Shown: positions 1 through 10,685, counted from the first letter of the stretch. The stretch is DNA of 22,789 nucleotides from Auxenochlorella pyrenoidosa (GCA_001430745.1 KQ481938.1:2033971-2056759); one strand, 5' to 3'. The notes: generated by a model not told the origin, from the sequence alone. Numbers and translations: made by a program.

Positions 1-970
1 CGCTGCTGGCAGTGTTGAAGCTGGCGGTGCTACCCGGGCTCTCCCCGCTGTCGGCTGGCGTGCCGCCGGGCACCTGCACCGCGTGCAGCGGGCGCTTGCT
101 GGGCACGGTCTTGCTGGCGGCGGCGCCAAAGCTGCTGCCGACATCGCTGCCGGTGGTGCTGCTGGCAGGGCTGCTGTCGGCAAAGCCATGGCCCGGCGCG
201 AGGGCCGCGACCAGCAGGGTGTCGGGCAGGCCCTCTGGGGCGGTCTGTGAGCGGTGGATGCTGCGGGAGGGCAGGGAAGAGGGGGGCCAGAGGGGATGGG
301 TCAACACAGCATAATTTGGGAGCGTGGGCTGCGGTCCTCCTTGGCAAAAAGCCAGAATTCAGGCAGGAGGGGGACAGACAGGAGTGCGGTCCAGGGTTGC
401 GGGCGCAGATGAGCCCGGCCGCCCAACCCTGCCACCCCTTCCTTGCCAGGGAGCCCCCTTGCCAGGCCTGCTGCTCCCCTGCTCCCCTGCTCACCGCGGC
501 GTGATGTCCAGGGGCATGGACCCAGTCCTCCTGAGCCCGCTGATCTTCAGACAACCGGTGCCCTCTACCCCTGGCAGAGCAACAGCCACGGGCGTGACGG
601 GGCGGTCGTGCTGCCCAGGGCCCGCCACCAGGATGTAAGACTGGAGGCGCGGCGGCGCGCGGCGGCGAGTCACCACAGGCGCCAGCGGGCGGGGCATGGC
701 GCCGCCGCCGCCGCTGAACAGGCGCTTCAGGCTGCCCTCGCTGGGCTGGCGGGGTAGCGACAGCGAGCATGTTACCACGGGCAGGCCGCCTGGGGGGGCC
801 AGATCGTTGCTGGAGAAGGAGCGGCGCCCTGTAAAGCCCACAACTCGCGGTGGCAGCTCAGCGGGCAGCGCCTGCAGGGCTTCAGCCTGAGGCTGAAACT
901 GCTGGCTGGGACTGGCCATGACGGCGTGACTGCCAGGTGTGCGCGGGTCCACAGGCAGAGGGTGCTGCAT
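1..970 (-). CDS. Ser/Pro/Ala-rich protein of unknown function, C-terminus cut off by window edge
   Basis: I do not recognise this protein. Two minus-strand exons join in frame. The upstream exon runs from about 970 to 495 and its donor reads CGCG|GTGAGC. The downstream exon begins at 260 after a CCCGCAG acceptor and stays open to base 1, so the gene continues past the left edge. The first exon holds basic and Ser-rich stretches such as GRRSFSSNDL and PSEGSLKRLFSGGGG, which resemble phosphorylation sites. The second is rich in Ser, Ala and Gly (ADSSPASSTTGSDVGSSFG). There are no membrane segments or catalytic motifs, so it looks largely disordered. The start is uncertain: ATG at 970 and ATG at 919 are both in frame, and a TGCAG just inside 970 could be an acceptor for further 5' exons at 970-1170. 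It lies tail-to-head with the KH gene upstream. Confidence 0.5.
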
Positions 971-1623
971 AAGGGGGGATCGTCACTGGTGAGGGCACGG
1001 TAGCGGCAGGCAGGCGCAGGACCTGGGAGGGCCCTGGCTGGCCGCGCCCCACCGTATCGGGCAGCGACTGCACAGGAGCAAAGCTGGTCGATCAATCTGC
1101 TGCAGCTGGCGCACCCACCTGCAAGCAAGGGCGCCAAGTGACGAGCTCGGCCGCAAAGAGCGCTCACACACGTGAGAGTGCAGCGCTAGGTGGCAGTTGC
1201 ATCGTTTTGAGATGTCGAAAGGGTCGAAACGACGACGTTGTGGGCGCAGGACCAGTTGTCATCACCCACGCTGCCCGCTGTGCCACAGCGGCACTGCTGA
1301 GAAATCCAGGTCAGGTGGGCTGGGACGAAGCCTGCCCTCAAAGGCGTGTGCCAGCACGCTTCGGAGCCAGCTGCAAGTGTTTGTGCTGAGTGGGAGGCCA
1401 ACTTCTGGCAACCTGCCTGTCCGGCTTCCAACCTTGCTCTCTATGTCAGTGAAGTTGCCCAAACTTGACTACTCCCCACCTGCCTCTTGTAAATCGTTTG
1501 ACACAGTATAGGATGTCAAGTTTGAGGCTAAGTTTGTTTGAAAACGTAGAGTGCCCCCCAAACGGGGGCGACAGGCTCCCAACCTCCAATGCCAGCACTC
1601 TGCACAGAGGCACGGCCCTGCAC
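971..1623. other. Spacer between KH gene 3' end and unidentified gene
   Basis: This stretch should hold the 3' untranslated region of the KH gene and the promoter or 5' exons of the unidentified gene, both on the minus strand. It is locally less GC-rich around 1480-1540 than its flanks. I see no TGTAA poly(A) signal on the minus strand here, and no convincing coding exon. Confidence 0.4.
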
Positions 1624-3443
1624 TTAGTATGGCCGGTAACCCACAGGCGCGGCAGCAGCTGCCGCAGGCGCGTACGCCGCGCCTGCGATGTAGACAGGCT
1701 GCCCAGCAGGCGCAACAGGCGAGGGTGCAGCGCCTCCGGCTGGGCCTGCGGCCACCGCCAGGGCGCGCAGGGCGGGGGGTGCGCCGCCGGGGCGTTCCAG
1801 CGCGGGGTGCTCCCGCAGCACATGGCTGAGGGCCTCCACAGCCGCCATCAGCGAGTAGCGCTCGCCGGAGAGCTGTACGGAGGGGAGTGGGGTGGGTTGG
1901 GAGGGCTGGGGCCAGGGGTTGGGGGCTGGGCTGCCCTCTGCTGCCCTGCAAGCACACAACCTGCCCTCGGGTGCGCTGCCGCCCTGCGAAGGCTGCCACC
2001 AACTGGGCGCCGCGCACCCCCAGGCAGCAGGGGCGGGCCTGCGGGGCTAGGCCCCACCTCGATGAGCACGTCGTTGTCCAGCGCGCAGGGCGGCAGCGAC
2101 AGGTGGTGCTTGAAGGCGATCGAGGTGCCCGGGTTCTCCGACACAATGGCCACCATGCTGCAGCCAGCCAGGGGCTCGGAGCACGACTGAGGCAAACCAG
2201 ACATGCGCGGCCGCCTGCCTCCCTGCATGCCCCCGCCTGCCTCAGCCAAAGCACCTCGTTCCCGCCCAGGTGCACACACCCTTGCCCTGGCACCCACGCT
2301 ACCAACTCACTTGTCCACTACCCCCTGCTCCTGCGTGCGGTTCACCAGCAGGCGCACGGTGGCGGCCTGCCCCATGGGCGAGTGCTCCTGGAACACCACG
2401 CGCCGCACGCACTCCAGCAGCGCCTCCTGCGGGGGAGGAGGGGATGGGGTGGGGTGGTGGGGCGGTGGGCGGGGTAGCCCACCAGGGCAGCAGGGAACGG
2501 TGAGGGCAGACCAGGAGCGCAGTGTGTGTGGCGCTGGTGCTTGGCTGTGTCGTCTAGGATCCTTCCAGCACCTTGAGTGCCTGTTGGTGCCACAACCCCA
2601 CCGCAAGCAGCAGCACCCCTCCGCAACTTCTACTTCCACCAGTCCCTCAGCACCCCCAAACCCCACCTGAGCGGCGTTGCGCACGCTTCGTCCAGGCGAC
2701 GGGGTGTCGCGGGCTGATGACCAGACCACCACCACCTGCTCCCGCGCCCCAGGGGGCTCCTGCAGCCGCTTCACCCGCCCGTCTGCAGAAAAGGCGGGGA
2801 GGGGGCGTGATGCGGCGGCGCTCGAGGGCACGCAGTTGGGCAGCCAGCAGGGCAATGCAGCTACAGCTGTGGGCAAGAAGATGCAGGCCATGCAGCTTCA
2901 AACGCTGCGCCACCCCACAGGGCACCCTGTTCCTGCCTGATGCCACGCAAGTCCGCCAGGGGGCCAGCGGCCCACTGGCGTGCGCCGGCCAGCACGCGCC
3001 CTGCCCTGCCACTCACTTGTGGCCGTCTCGATTTGCCGCACAGTGTTGCCGCCACGGCCGATGATGAGGGCCGTGTCGATCACATCTATCACCAGGCGGT
3101 ACACTGTCTCACGCGGCAGAGCTGCCACGCCTGCTGGGGAAGCCGCACCCACCGCCGGCGCCGCCAAGTGCTCGAGCTGCTGCCGCTTGACAGCCTCGGC
3201 AACGCCGTCTGCAGCGCTGCCGCCAGCCTCATGGTATGACCGCTTGTTGCCTGCGATAGCGCCAGGCTGTGGTGTGGGTCCGGCTGCTGCACCTGCTGGC
3301 GGTGGTGCCCCTGCCGCCAGTGGTGCATAGACGGGGGCGGCGGTGGGCACAGCAGCAGCAGAGGCCGTGCCGGCCGGGTGATAATAGGCTGCTGCTGCAG
3401 CGGGTTGCGCTGGACCTGCTGGGACCCCCCCTACTTGCTCCAT
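1624..3443 (-). CDS. KH-domain RNA-binding protein (poly(C)-binding / FLK-HEN4-like)
   Basis: Predicted nucleic-acid-binding regulator of RNA processing or stability, 335 aa. Exons on the minus strand: about 3443-3017, 2782-2667, 2426-2311, 2157-2058 and 1872-1624. All four introns are GT-AG, and the spliced length (1008) is a multiple of three. The first 110 residues are Ala/Pro-rich, with a basic patch GNKRSYHE that could serve nuclear import. KH1 starts near residue 114 (VYRLVIDV) and has an intact GRGG loop at about 129-132 followed by NTVRQIE; it runs through exons 2-3 to about residue 195. A second KH-like unit spans about 204-275: it begins ATVRLLVNRT, ends GERYSLMAAVEALSHVL, and lacks a proper GxxG loop. 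The C-terminus is Ala-rich and ends GYRPY. The ATG at 3443 is the first in-frame AUG; an in-frame TTG at 3452 is not a credible start in a nuclear gene. The KH family assignment is firm; the specific orthologue is not. Confidence 0.85.
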
Positions 3444-5087
3444 TGCTGTCAACTGGGGATACAGATGGCTCGCTACCGTCGGCGCTTTAGCACCGCCCTA
3501 AGGTAGCTGTGTTCACGATCTTGCTCGTCGCTTCTCACGAAACCAGCGCAAGCAGCTCCCCTCCGGCTGGGTGCAGGAACAGGCTGCCCTGTTGCTGCTT
3601 CACGGTTCGATCCTTCTGCAAAACGAGAATTGATGGACGATGGAGGTGTCGGATGGACGCCAGGTGACCAGCGCAGCACAAAACAAAACGCTGGCATCAT
3701 CGGCGGCAGGAGGCACGCGTCCGCAGCACGGTGGTTCTTCCTGTGCTAGCGTGCTCAGTGTTCCACAAGCTTACAATTGCTCCTTGTTCCGGGCAGAATC
3801 ATAAACTGCCGTGCACCAGGACCAGAGGAACATTAGACACATTCAAGAAGTCGAGACACCGGCAGATTTACTCGGTGCATAACTGGCACGCTCTCTCCTC
3901 TCTGCCCCGCCCACCTCCCGCCCCTTCGCTCCAATCACACCCTCAACCACATCTGTCAGCACCAAGTGTAGCACTGGCGGGAAGCCAGCCTGGGGAACCC
4001 AGGTCTCCATGGGCGCAATCATACGCCTGCACATGCGCTTCAGCTGCAGCTGACAAAGGTGAGGCAGGGAGGGGTGCGTATTCATGCGACGATTTAGCGG
4101 TTGCACGCCAACAGCAGGGAGGAGTGCCTGGTGCATTGCATGCATGCATGCACGACTGCCACATGAATGCCTCCGGCACCAACCTAGAAGGGCACCGCGT
4201 CTGCGGGGCCCATGAACAGGCGCCTAGGCAGGGCGGGGCCGACTGCCAGGCGGGACAACGCCTCGCCCGCTGCAGTACACTCAATGGAAGGGCGTGCATG
4301 AGGAACCGGCAATGAGATCCAGCTGCGGGCCGGGGCGCTGGGCTGGCTGCAGGTCCAGCGCTAGATGATGCAGCCAGGCTGCATTACAACGCACAAGTGC
4401 TGCATGCCACCCCACCTGCCCACCCACCCCCCTGCGTGCTGCCTTGCCTTCAGTGGTAGGCATAACAGGGATGGACCCCCAAAGTTGGCCTGCTCAGCCA
4501 GCTAAAATACGCCAGGTAGGCCTGGCAGTTGGGCCCTGCAGGCACGACCACGGGCGGGCAGCTGCCTGCAGTTGCAGAGCCTGGCATGCAGAGCAGCTGG
4601 TGTGCGCTCATGGCGCTCCTGGACGGTGTCCCCAGACAGTGTCGCGGACAATACGTCCAGCATTATGTTTGTTTATAGAAACTGTATGATCCAGAGGCCC
4701 ATACTGCAATCTAGGATGGGGGCAATAGCAAGGACCAAGGCACATGGACCTCCGCATGGCGGGCGGGGGTTGGTGCCTACTGGCCTTCTCCCTTGCTGGC
4801 CGCTTTTTAACCCCCTCTCAACCTGCTCCACTCCCATCGAGCGAGTACAACTGCTCAGCAAAGCTTTCCAGGCGCCTCAGGTGCCCTCCCTGATTTCCCG
4901 TGCTCCGCTTGCTCTGTTGTGTGCTCCTACCCCCTGGCCTGCTGGGATGCTGGCAAGCCTGGGTTGCTTGCTCCCAGTTGTTACGTAGCAGCCCGCGTGC
5001 TGGGGACGACGATCCAGGCCTCGACTGCGCCAGCGCCCCTCACCAGCAGCATAAGCTCCTCCGGGCTGCTCAGAGGCAGGGTGCAGC
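3444..5087. promoter_or_regulatory. Divergent spacer between KH gene and mannanase gene
   Basis: About 1.64 kb with no convincing exon on either strand. It lies between the starts of two divergent genes, so it should hold both promoters and 5' untranslated regions. The near end (3444-3720) is the likely KH leader. The middle (3740-4700) is less GC-rich in places and carries a (TGCA)4 repeat. Several short open frames exist, but none shows family motifs or plausible splice partners. A small unrecognised gene or non-coding RNA cannot be excluded. Confidence 0.45.
4137..4152. repeat. (TGCA)4 self-complementary tetranucleotide repeat
   Basis: Four tandem copies of TGCA form a perfect 16-base palindrome, which contains overlapping ATGCAT units. 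It sits in the divergent spacer. It may be only a microsatellite; a protein-binding role is a guess. Confidence 0.8.
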
Positions 5088-8000
5088 ATGCAGGCCTATC
5101 TGCAGCGGCGCCGAGACGGCCAGCCAGGGCCAGCAGCAGAAGAGCCTGCAGGACCCCCACCCACCGCCCTGCTCCTCCCTCACCACGCCAAAGCAAAGAG
5201 CGCCTCATTACTGGGGGTGGCAGCAGCCGACTGGGGAGCAGAAGGCGACGGCATGGGCGCCGGCAGCGCCCGCGGGCGGGGGCGCGGCAGCGCTCTCAAG
5301 TGGGCCGCACTTTCGGCCCTCGCGCTCCTGCTGCTGCTGCGGTACAGGCCCGAGGGCAGCGGCCACATGCACACTAGCTTTGTCACTGTTGAGGGCACCC
5401 AGGTGGGGCGCTGGGGCGAGTATGAGAAAGGAAGCAGGGATGCCGCAAGGGCTTACTGCACGCTCGGCACCGGCGCGAGGCAGAGCCTGGCATGCCCAGG
5501 CCTGACGCCTCTCCCGGCAACTCCACCGCGCTCCACCAACGTGAGCCACTGTTCTGCACCTGCTGTGCATTCAGGAGAAGGCCACACAAGGCGCACACAC
5601 TGGCGCTGCTCCCTGCCGCAACCCCTCTCCTGCCTGCAGTTCATGCTGGACTGCCGCCCCTTCTACATTGCCGGCTTCAACTTGGAGACGATCGGCCAGC
5701 TGGCGCACCGGGACTTTGCCGGCGACGGCGCGGCCCTGCGCAGCGGCGCCACGTCCGGGTGAGCCCAGGGCTGCGTGCTTGGTGCAGTCGGCACAGTGCA
5801 CTGGTGCCAAAGGTGCGCTCGTCTGTGGCTGGGCCTTGTGCTCAGCTACCTGGTGGCCTGCTGGTTTGCATCTGTTCTTCATCCATGCAGAGGATTACTG
5901 CGCACTGATGCTGATCTGCACCTTCCTTGCGCACCCTCCCTGGCAGGTCTGGTCGGAAGGCAGTGCGGGCTGTGTTTGAGCAGGCCGCAGCCGCCGGGTT
6001 GACAGTCGTCCGGACCTTTGCCCACACCACCGAGACCAAGCATCCGCTGCAGGCAGGGCCCGGCAGGGCTGCAGGGCGGCTGCCTAGTGGTTTCCAGGGG
6101 GGAATCATGCTCATGAGCAAAGGCTGGTGGTGCTTACCCGGCTGCGCGATTGTACACACCGCTGTGCAACCTGCACCATGTGTGCCTGCCCCATGAGGCA
6201 AGCATTGTGTGCCTGTTGCCAAGGAGCTCTGCAAGCTTGGCAGTCGCGGCGATCTCGGCGCCCTCCCTCAACCCTCCTCATGCTCCGCCCTCCGCCCTGC
6301 GCCCCTGCTTGCAGGTGGAGCCGGGGGTGTACGACGAGGCTGTGTTCAGGGGGCTGGACGTGGTGCTTGCAGAGGCGGAGCGCGCCGGCCTGCGCGTCAT
6401 CCTCTCCCTGGCCGACAACTGGAAGCGGCGCGGCGGCATTGACGAGGTGCGCTCGGGGACCCCTCCCCCTGGATGCCCTGCGCGCAGCCAAACGCTGGCT
6501 GCCCGCGCTGGCGGCATTGGCGGGCAGCTGCGGTGCGTGACCGCACCTGCACAGGGGTTGCTCACCACACCATCTGTGTATTCAACAGCCACACACCCGC
6601 CCTGGCCCGGGGGTCCCGCAGTACATGGACTGGAGCCAGACAGCGCCCCCCCGGGACGAGCGCTTCCCCCCGGTGGTCGACTCCTCTGGCGACGTCTCCA
6701 CAGAGGTGCGCCCCCCTGTCTACCGCTCTTCCCGTTGTGCTGACAAGACAGGAAGAGCGGCGGCTGCCGCTGGCCACCGCCAGGCGCAGATGCCCTCGCC
6801 TGCGCGCAGCGGCGCAGCCCATGCAGCCTCCGGCAAGCCTCCTCCCCCAGCCCTCCCCTGCATCGCGCGCAGGGCTTCACCCCGGAGCAGCGCGCCTACG
6901 AGGACCAGCGCAAGTCGCTGTTCTTCAAGGACGAGGGCTGCAAGCGCATGTACAAGGACCACATGCGCGTGGTGAGCCGCGCATGCCTGCCCCCAGCCTG
7001 GCCGCAGGCGTGCTGGGCAGGGGGCTGAGCGGCAGTGCCACCGACGGAGTTTCTGCTGGGATGCCGGTGAGGGGAAGGCAGGGAGCTGCCTCGCTGTTCG
7101 GCATTCTTGTTGCTGGGGCTGGCAATGGCCCTGATTGAGCGCGTGCGGCTGCCCCCCGCTGCGCAGGTGCTGGAGCGGCGCAGCACGGTGAGCGGGCGCG
7201 CCTACAAGGACGACCCCACCATCCTGGGCTTCGACCTGCTCAACGAGCTGCGCTGCTCCTCCTACGAGGCAAGAGGGGGGGGGGGGAGGCGGGAGTGGGC
7301 GGGAGGGCGGGCGCCGGCACCGCTGCACCTTCGCACCTCTGGGGCGCCAGGCTGGCCGGCAACCGCCATGCGGCTGCCGCCGAGGCGTCCACGCGTCGCC
7401 CAGCTCGCCGTTCACTGCGTGCTCACTTGCAGTTTCTGTGCCCGGCCCCCCCGGCCCCCTGCAGGTGCGGGAGTGCACCGACCTGGTGACCAAGTGGGTG
7501 CTGGAGATGGCGCAGTGAGTGGTGGCTGGCGCTGCGCTGGGCGTGGCCAGTGTGCGAGTAGCGTGGTCATGCGCCGTCCCAGCCGGGTGTGCTGCCCATT
7601 GTCGAGGTCAGGGCCTTGTATGCATGCCAGCTTGCTACCCTCCTCGCCCCCCCCCCCCCACCCACCCACCCCCCGCAGGCACTTCAAGAGCCTGGACCAG
7701 CGGCACCTGCTGACCCTGGGCTCAGAGGGCTTCTGGGGCGAGCGCGACGCCATGCGCACCCTCAACCCCGGCATGCCCGCCGGCGGTGAGAGCCACAAGC
7801 GGTGTGGCCGGGGTGTTCACAGGGAGGGTGGCTGGCAGGGAGGGCGCGATGCGTACCACCGGCGTGCTGGCGTGCCACCGCCTGCGAGGCCACCAGTCGC
7901 ATGCCGGCCTGCATCCCTCTGCCGGCCCCAGCTGGCCCGCCAGGCCCCCCCTCCCCTGCCCCACAGACTGGGCCTCCAAGACAGGGCAGGACTGGATCGC

Positions 8001-9689
8001 TAACCACGCACTGCCGCAGATCGACTTTGCTGCCTTCCACATCTGGTCGGACAACTGGGCCAAGTGAGCGTGGGGGGCTGGGCTGGCTGGCTGGGCGGCA
8101 TGGCACAACGCAGCCTGGCCGCCAAGTCGTGACCATGCCCTGCTGGGTGCCACGCCTTGCTGGTCACGCTGTCTGGACTGCCGGGATGTGTGGGGTGGCA
8201 TAAGGAGAGCCGCATGCTGCCCCACGTAGCAACATCCCCGAATGATCCGTCCGCCCACCCACCTGCCGCATCCGCGCTGCTCCCCACCGCCGCCGCCGTG
8301 CATGGTGCACCTGGCTGCAGCGCCGCCTCCCCCGCCCGCCCCTCCCGCAGCCACAACGCCACCTTCCACAGGCTGTGGGTGGAGCAGCATGTGGAGGACT
8401 GCCAGACCATGCTAAAAAAGGCGAGGCCCGGGGGGGGGGGGCTGCAGCGCAAGCAAATGATCAACCTGATTGAACCAAGGCTGCTATGTAGCTCGACGGC
8501 CCAGTCAGCTTGTTGGCCCCATGAGTGCAAGAACAGCTGCATGGGCTCGATCTGCACGGCAGCCCTGTCCTGTGCTCAATGCTGGTGACCAGCCCCCTCT
8601 GCCCTGCAGCCCTGTCTCCTCGAGGAGTTTGGCAAGAAGCTGCCGCCGGGCAACACAAAGTGAGGGCGGCAGGGACGGGCCGCAGCAAGGGATGTGAAGC
8701 AATTTGGCAGGGTGCACCTTTTGCAGGCGTTTGGCAGCCATCCACCTTTAACAGCTCCTCGCCGCCACCCTGCTGGCGCAGCCTCGCTGCAGCGCGGGAC
8801 CAAAGCCTCGACTGCCTTGCCCAGCTGAGTTGGCTTTTGCCTCATGCCGGTCTTCGGGCCCTCCCCCTCACTGTGCAGGAGCGGCGCCCCCACCGCCTCT
8901 GCCATCTCCGAGCTGCGCGACCCTCTGTACGAGAACATGTACTCGGCTGTGGAGGCGGGGATGGCGCAGGGCAAGCCCCAGGCGGGCTCGCTCTTCTGGC
9001 GCCTGGGCATCGATGCCTTCATGCCCAACTGGCCGGGGGAGTATGGTGAGGCGCGTCCGGCTTGCCGCACCAGCGCTGTGCCATGCTGCGTGGCGCTCAC
9101 AGACCTTGCAGACCTTGCAGACCTTGCAGAACGGCGATGCGCTGGATGGCTGCTGGCCCAGCAGCCCCTCACCGGCGTGCCCGGGCCCCCCGGCAGGCGT
9201 GCTGCCGGAGCACTCCACGTTCAAGCTGATCTCAAGGCACGCCCAGCGCGTGAGGGCGCACATGCTTGGCGCGGCGCCACGCGACCAGTGCGGCCTCGAC
9301 TGCTGGACCCCCGTCTCCAACTGGGGGGGCCTGTTGCGCAGGCAAGCTGCACATTGTGTAGACCTCGAGATGGGGTGCTGCCTGCTCTGGCGAATCGCTT
9401 GCGCAGTGCCGCCAGCAACTTGCGCCGTGAAGCCGACGCAAGGCAGACATCCCTGCATCTTCATAGCGCCTGCACCCCCCTGGTTCCGCCATGCCGCTCC
9501 TGCAGGTGCGAGCACCGCCCCTCGGTGTGCGCTGACCGCCGCGCGCGCGCCCAGTACCAGAAGCCGCCTGCTGGCGGGGCGGTCGGGCAGCTGCAGCCGG
9601 CAGGCCCGCCCGTCTTTGCTACCCAGGCACAGTGCTGCCTGCCCGGGCTTGGAGGCTTCCACAAGGGCTGCAGCGCCACCTGGTTCTGA
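5088..9689 (+). CDS. GH5 endo-1,4-beta-mannanase-like glycoside hydrolase, membrane-anchored
   Basis: Predicted mannan endo-1,4-beta-mannosidase (GH5, subfamily 7 type), cleaving beta-1,4-mannosyl links in wall mannans; 608 aa. Exons: 5088-5402, 5640-5758, 5947-6052, 6315-6446, 6622-6705, 6873-6971, 7167-7268, 7465-7514, 7679-7785, 7967-8063, 8351-8420, 8610-8659, 8879-9045, 9197-9341, 9506-9689. A basic N-terminus leads to a hydrophobic segment at about 69-84 ([13 protein letters not shown]), probably a type II anchor. ATG 5253 would give a shorter N-terminus. The catalytic domain starts near 106 (FYIAGFN) and shows the family order: R167 in [36 protein letters not shown] (acid/base E312), H396 in [14 protein letters not shown] (nucleophile E433), and W484 in SLFW. 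The last 100 residues form a tail with seven Cys. Four of 14 introns use GC donors. Family is near certain; the exact substrate is inferred. Confidence 0.9.
6053..6314 (+). other. GC-AG intron 3 of the mannanase gene
   Basis: The exon ends CTGCAG and the intron starts GCAGGG; no usable GT lies nearby. It ends CTTGCAG. Joining here yields HPLQ followed by VEPGVYDE, matching the family pattern in which the residues before PGVYDE are contiguous. Confidence 0.7.
7269..7464 (+). other. GC-AG intron 7 of the mannanase gene
   Basis: The donor reads GAG|GCAAGA, a good GC-donor consensus, and the acceptor is CCTGCAG. It follows the acid/base exon (FDLLNEL) directly. No in-frame GT donor is available before a G-run at about 7276. 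Confidence 0.75.
8421..8609 (+). other. GC-AG intron 11 of the mannanase gene
   Basis: The donor reads AAAAAG|GCGAGG and the acceptor CCCTGCAG. Splicing joins TMLKK to PCLLEEFG, the nucleophile motif, in frame. The next GT is about 65 bases further on, past a G-run, and would add unrelated residues. Confidence 0.65.
9101..9127 (+). repeat. Three tandem copies of a 9-base unit in mannanase intron 13
   Basis: The unit AGACCTTGC occurs three times head to tail with no mismatch and then starts a partial fourth copy (AGA). It lies within an intron, so copy-number change would not alter the protein. Confidence 0.9.
9342..9505 (+). other. GC-AG intron 14 of the mannanase gene
   Basis: The donor reads CGCAG|GCAAGC and the acceptor TCCTGCAG. 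Splicing in phase 2 joins GGLLR to RCEHRPSVC, keeping the Cys-rich tail in frame to its stop at 9689. No GT donor near the junction does this. Confidence 0.65.
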
Positions 9690-9863
9690 GCCGGCCGTGC
9701 CTGTGCAAAACTGAGGCCCCGAGCACCCTGCTCATTCATCCGCTGGAAGCAAATCACCCCCCCCAACCCCCCCCCCGGTGGTTCACTTGCATCCTTGTGC
9801 ATTCATCTCTCATGGGCCCCATGGGCCTGCCCATAGCTCACAGTTCGGCTATCCTCTGGTGAT

Positions 9864-9868
9864 TTACA
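9864..9868 (-). terminator. Candidate TGTAA poly(A) signal for the CONSTANS-like gene
   Basis: TGTAA is the usual green-algal poly(A) signal. This copy is about 820 bases beyond the stop of the minus-strand gene. That implies a long trailer, so the assignment is weak. Confidence 0.3.
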
Positions 9869-10349
9869 GCTTGGCCAGCAGTGTGGATCATCTCAAAGTG
9901 AGCACAGCTGGAAGAACATCAGTGGAAATGGCATGATGATTTTCAGGGAGGCAGGTTGTGGTGAGGCTGCGCCGGCCGGGTTGGCAGAGAGGCTCGCGCT
10001 GGCAAGGAGAAAGAAAATGCCCCGCAGGCACTAAGGGGCGGGCAGACGACAAAACGGCAAAGTCAAGTTCTGGGCCTCCCCCGCTCCATCAGAGGGCCGG
10101 CGCAGGCGCGGGGGCAGGCCGGGGCGGTGGGCCTAGCCTGCAGCCGCGGCGCCGACGGGAGTCTCAGGGGAGTCAAGTGCGAAAACAGAAAATCTCGTTC
10201 AGGTGGGGCAAGGCAAAGCAGCAGCCGCGATCACACCAAGGGGCGGCGGGCATCTTGCGGGGATGAAATGCGCGTCGATTGGCAATGAAAGGGGACGGGC
10301 ACCATGGGCGGAGGCGCCGGGGGGAGGGGTGTGCAACAGGAGCAGCAGC

Positions 10350-10354
10350 TGTAA
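10350..10354 (+). terminator. Candidate TGTAA poly(A) signal for the mannanase gene
   Basis: This is the first plus-strand TGTAA I found after the mannanase stop, about 660 bases downstream. If used, it gives a long 3' untranslated region that enters the trailer of the opposing gene. Confidence 0.35.
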
Positions 10355-10685
10355 GCAGCTGCCATCCAGGGCAGGGGGACGAAACCAGGGCGTCAGCTCT
10401 GCATCACTTTCGGGAGGACATGCCGAGGAAGCTAGACAAAAGAGGGCGAAGCGTTGGGGGCGTTTCGACGAAGAATTCGGGAGGGCGGGAGTGAGGTACA
10501 TTGCAGGCTGCTGCTGCGCTGGCATGCTTCAGCCAGGTTTGTTTCAGGCAGCACAGCAGCAGCCTGATGAGATGGGTAGGGTCCAGTAGAGGGTGCGGTT
10601 GGGAGGGATGGAGTGAGGCGCTGTGGCAGGCAGCGCAAGGGCCACCGCATGAGGGCGGGGCTCGGGCTCAAGCCTCAGCAGAGGC

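Larger units (their letters stand above)
9690..10685. other. Convergent spacer between mannanase and CONSTANS-like genes
   Basis: About 1 kb separates the two stop codons, and it should hold both 3' untranslated regions. A plus-strand TGTAA lies at 10350-10354. A minus-strand TGTAA (plus-strand TTACA) lies at 9864-9868. No coding exon is apparent; the open frames here have no family features and no partners. Confidence 0.5.

Noticed and set aside
1469..2305. 278-codon minus-strand open frame inside the KH gene
   Set aside because: It overlaps the real KH exons in another frame, with Arg/Cys-rich shadow composition and no family features.
4673..4861. Short minus-strand open frame in the divergent spacer
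   Set aside because: No motifs, no splice partners and no start or stop context to support a gene.
7651..7675. C-run before an exon as a structural element
   Set aside because: It is simply the pyrimidine tract of mannanase intron 8, directly before its acceptor.
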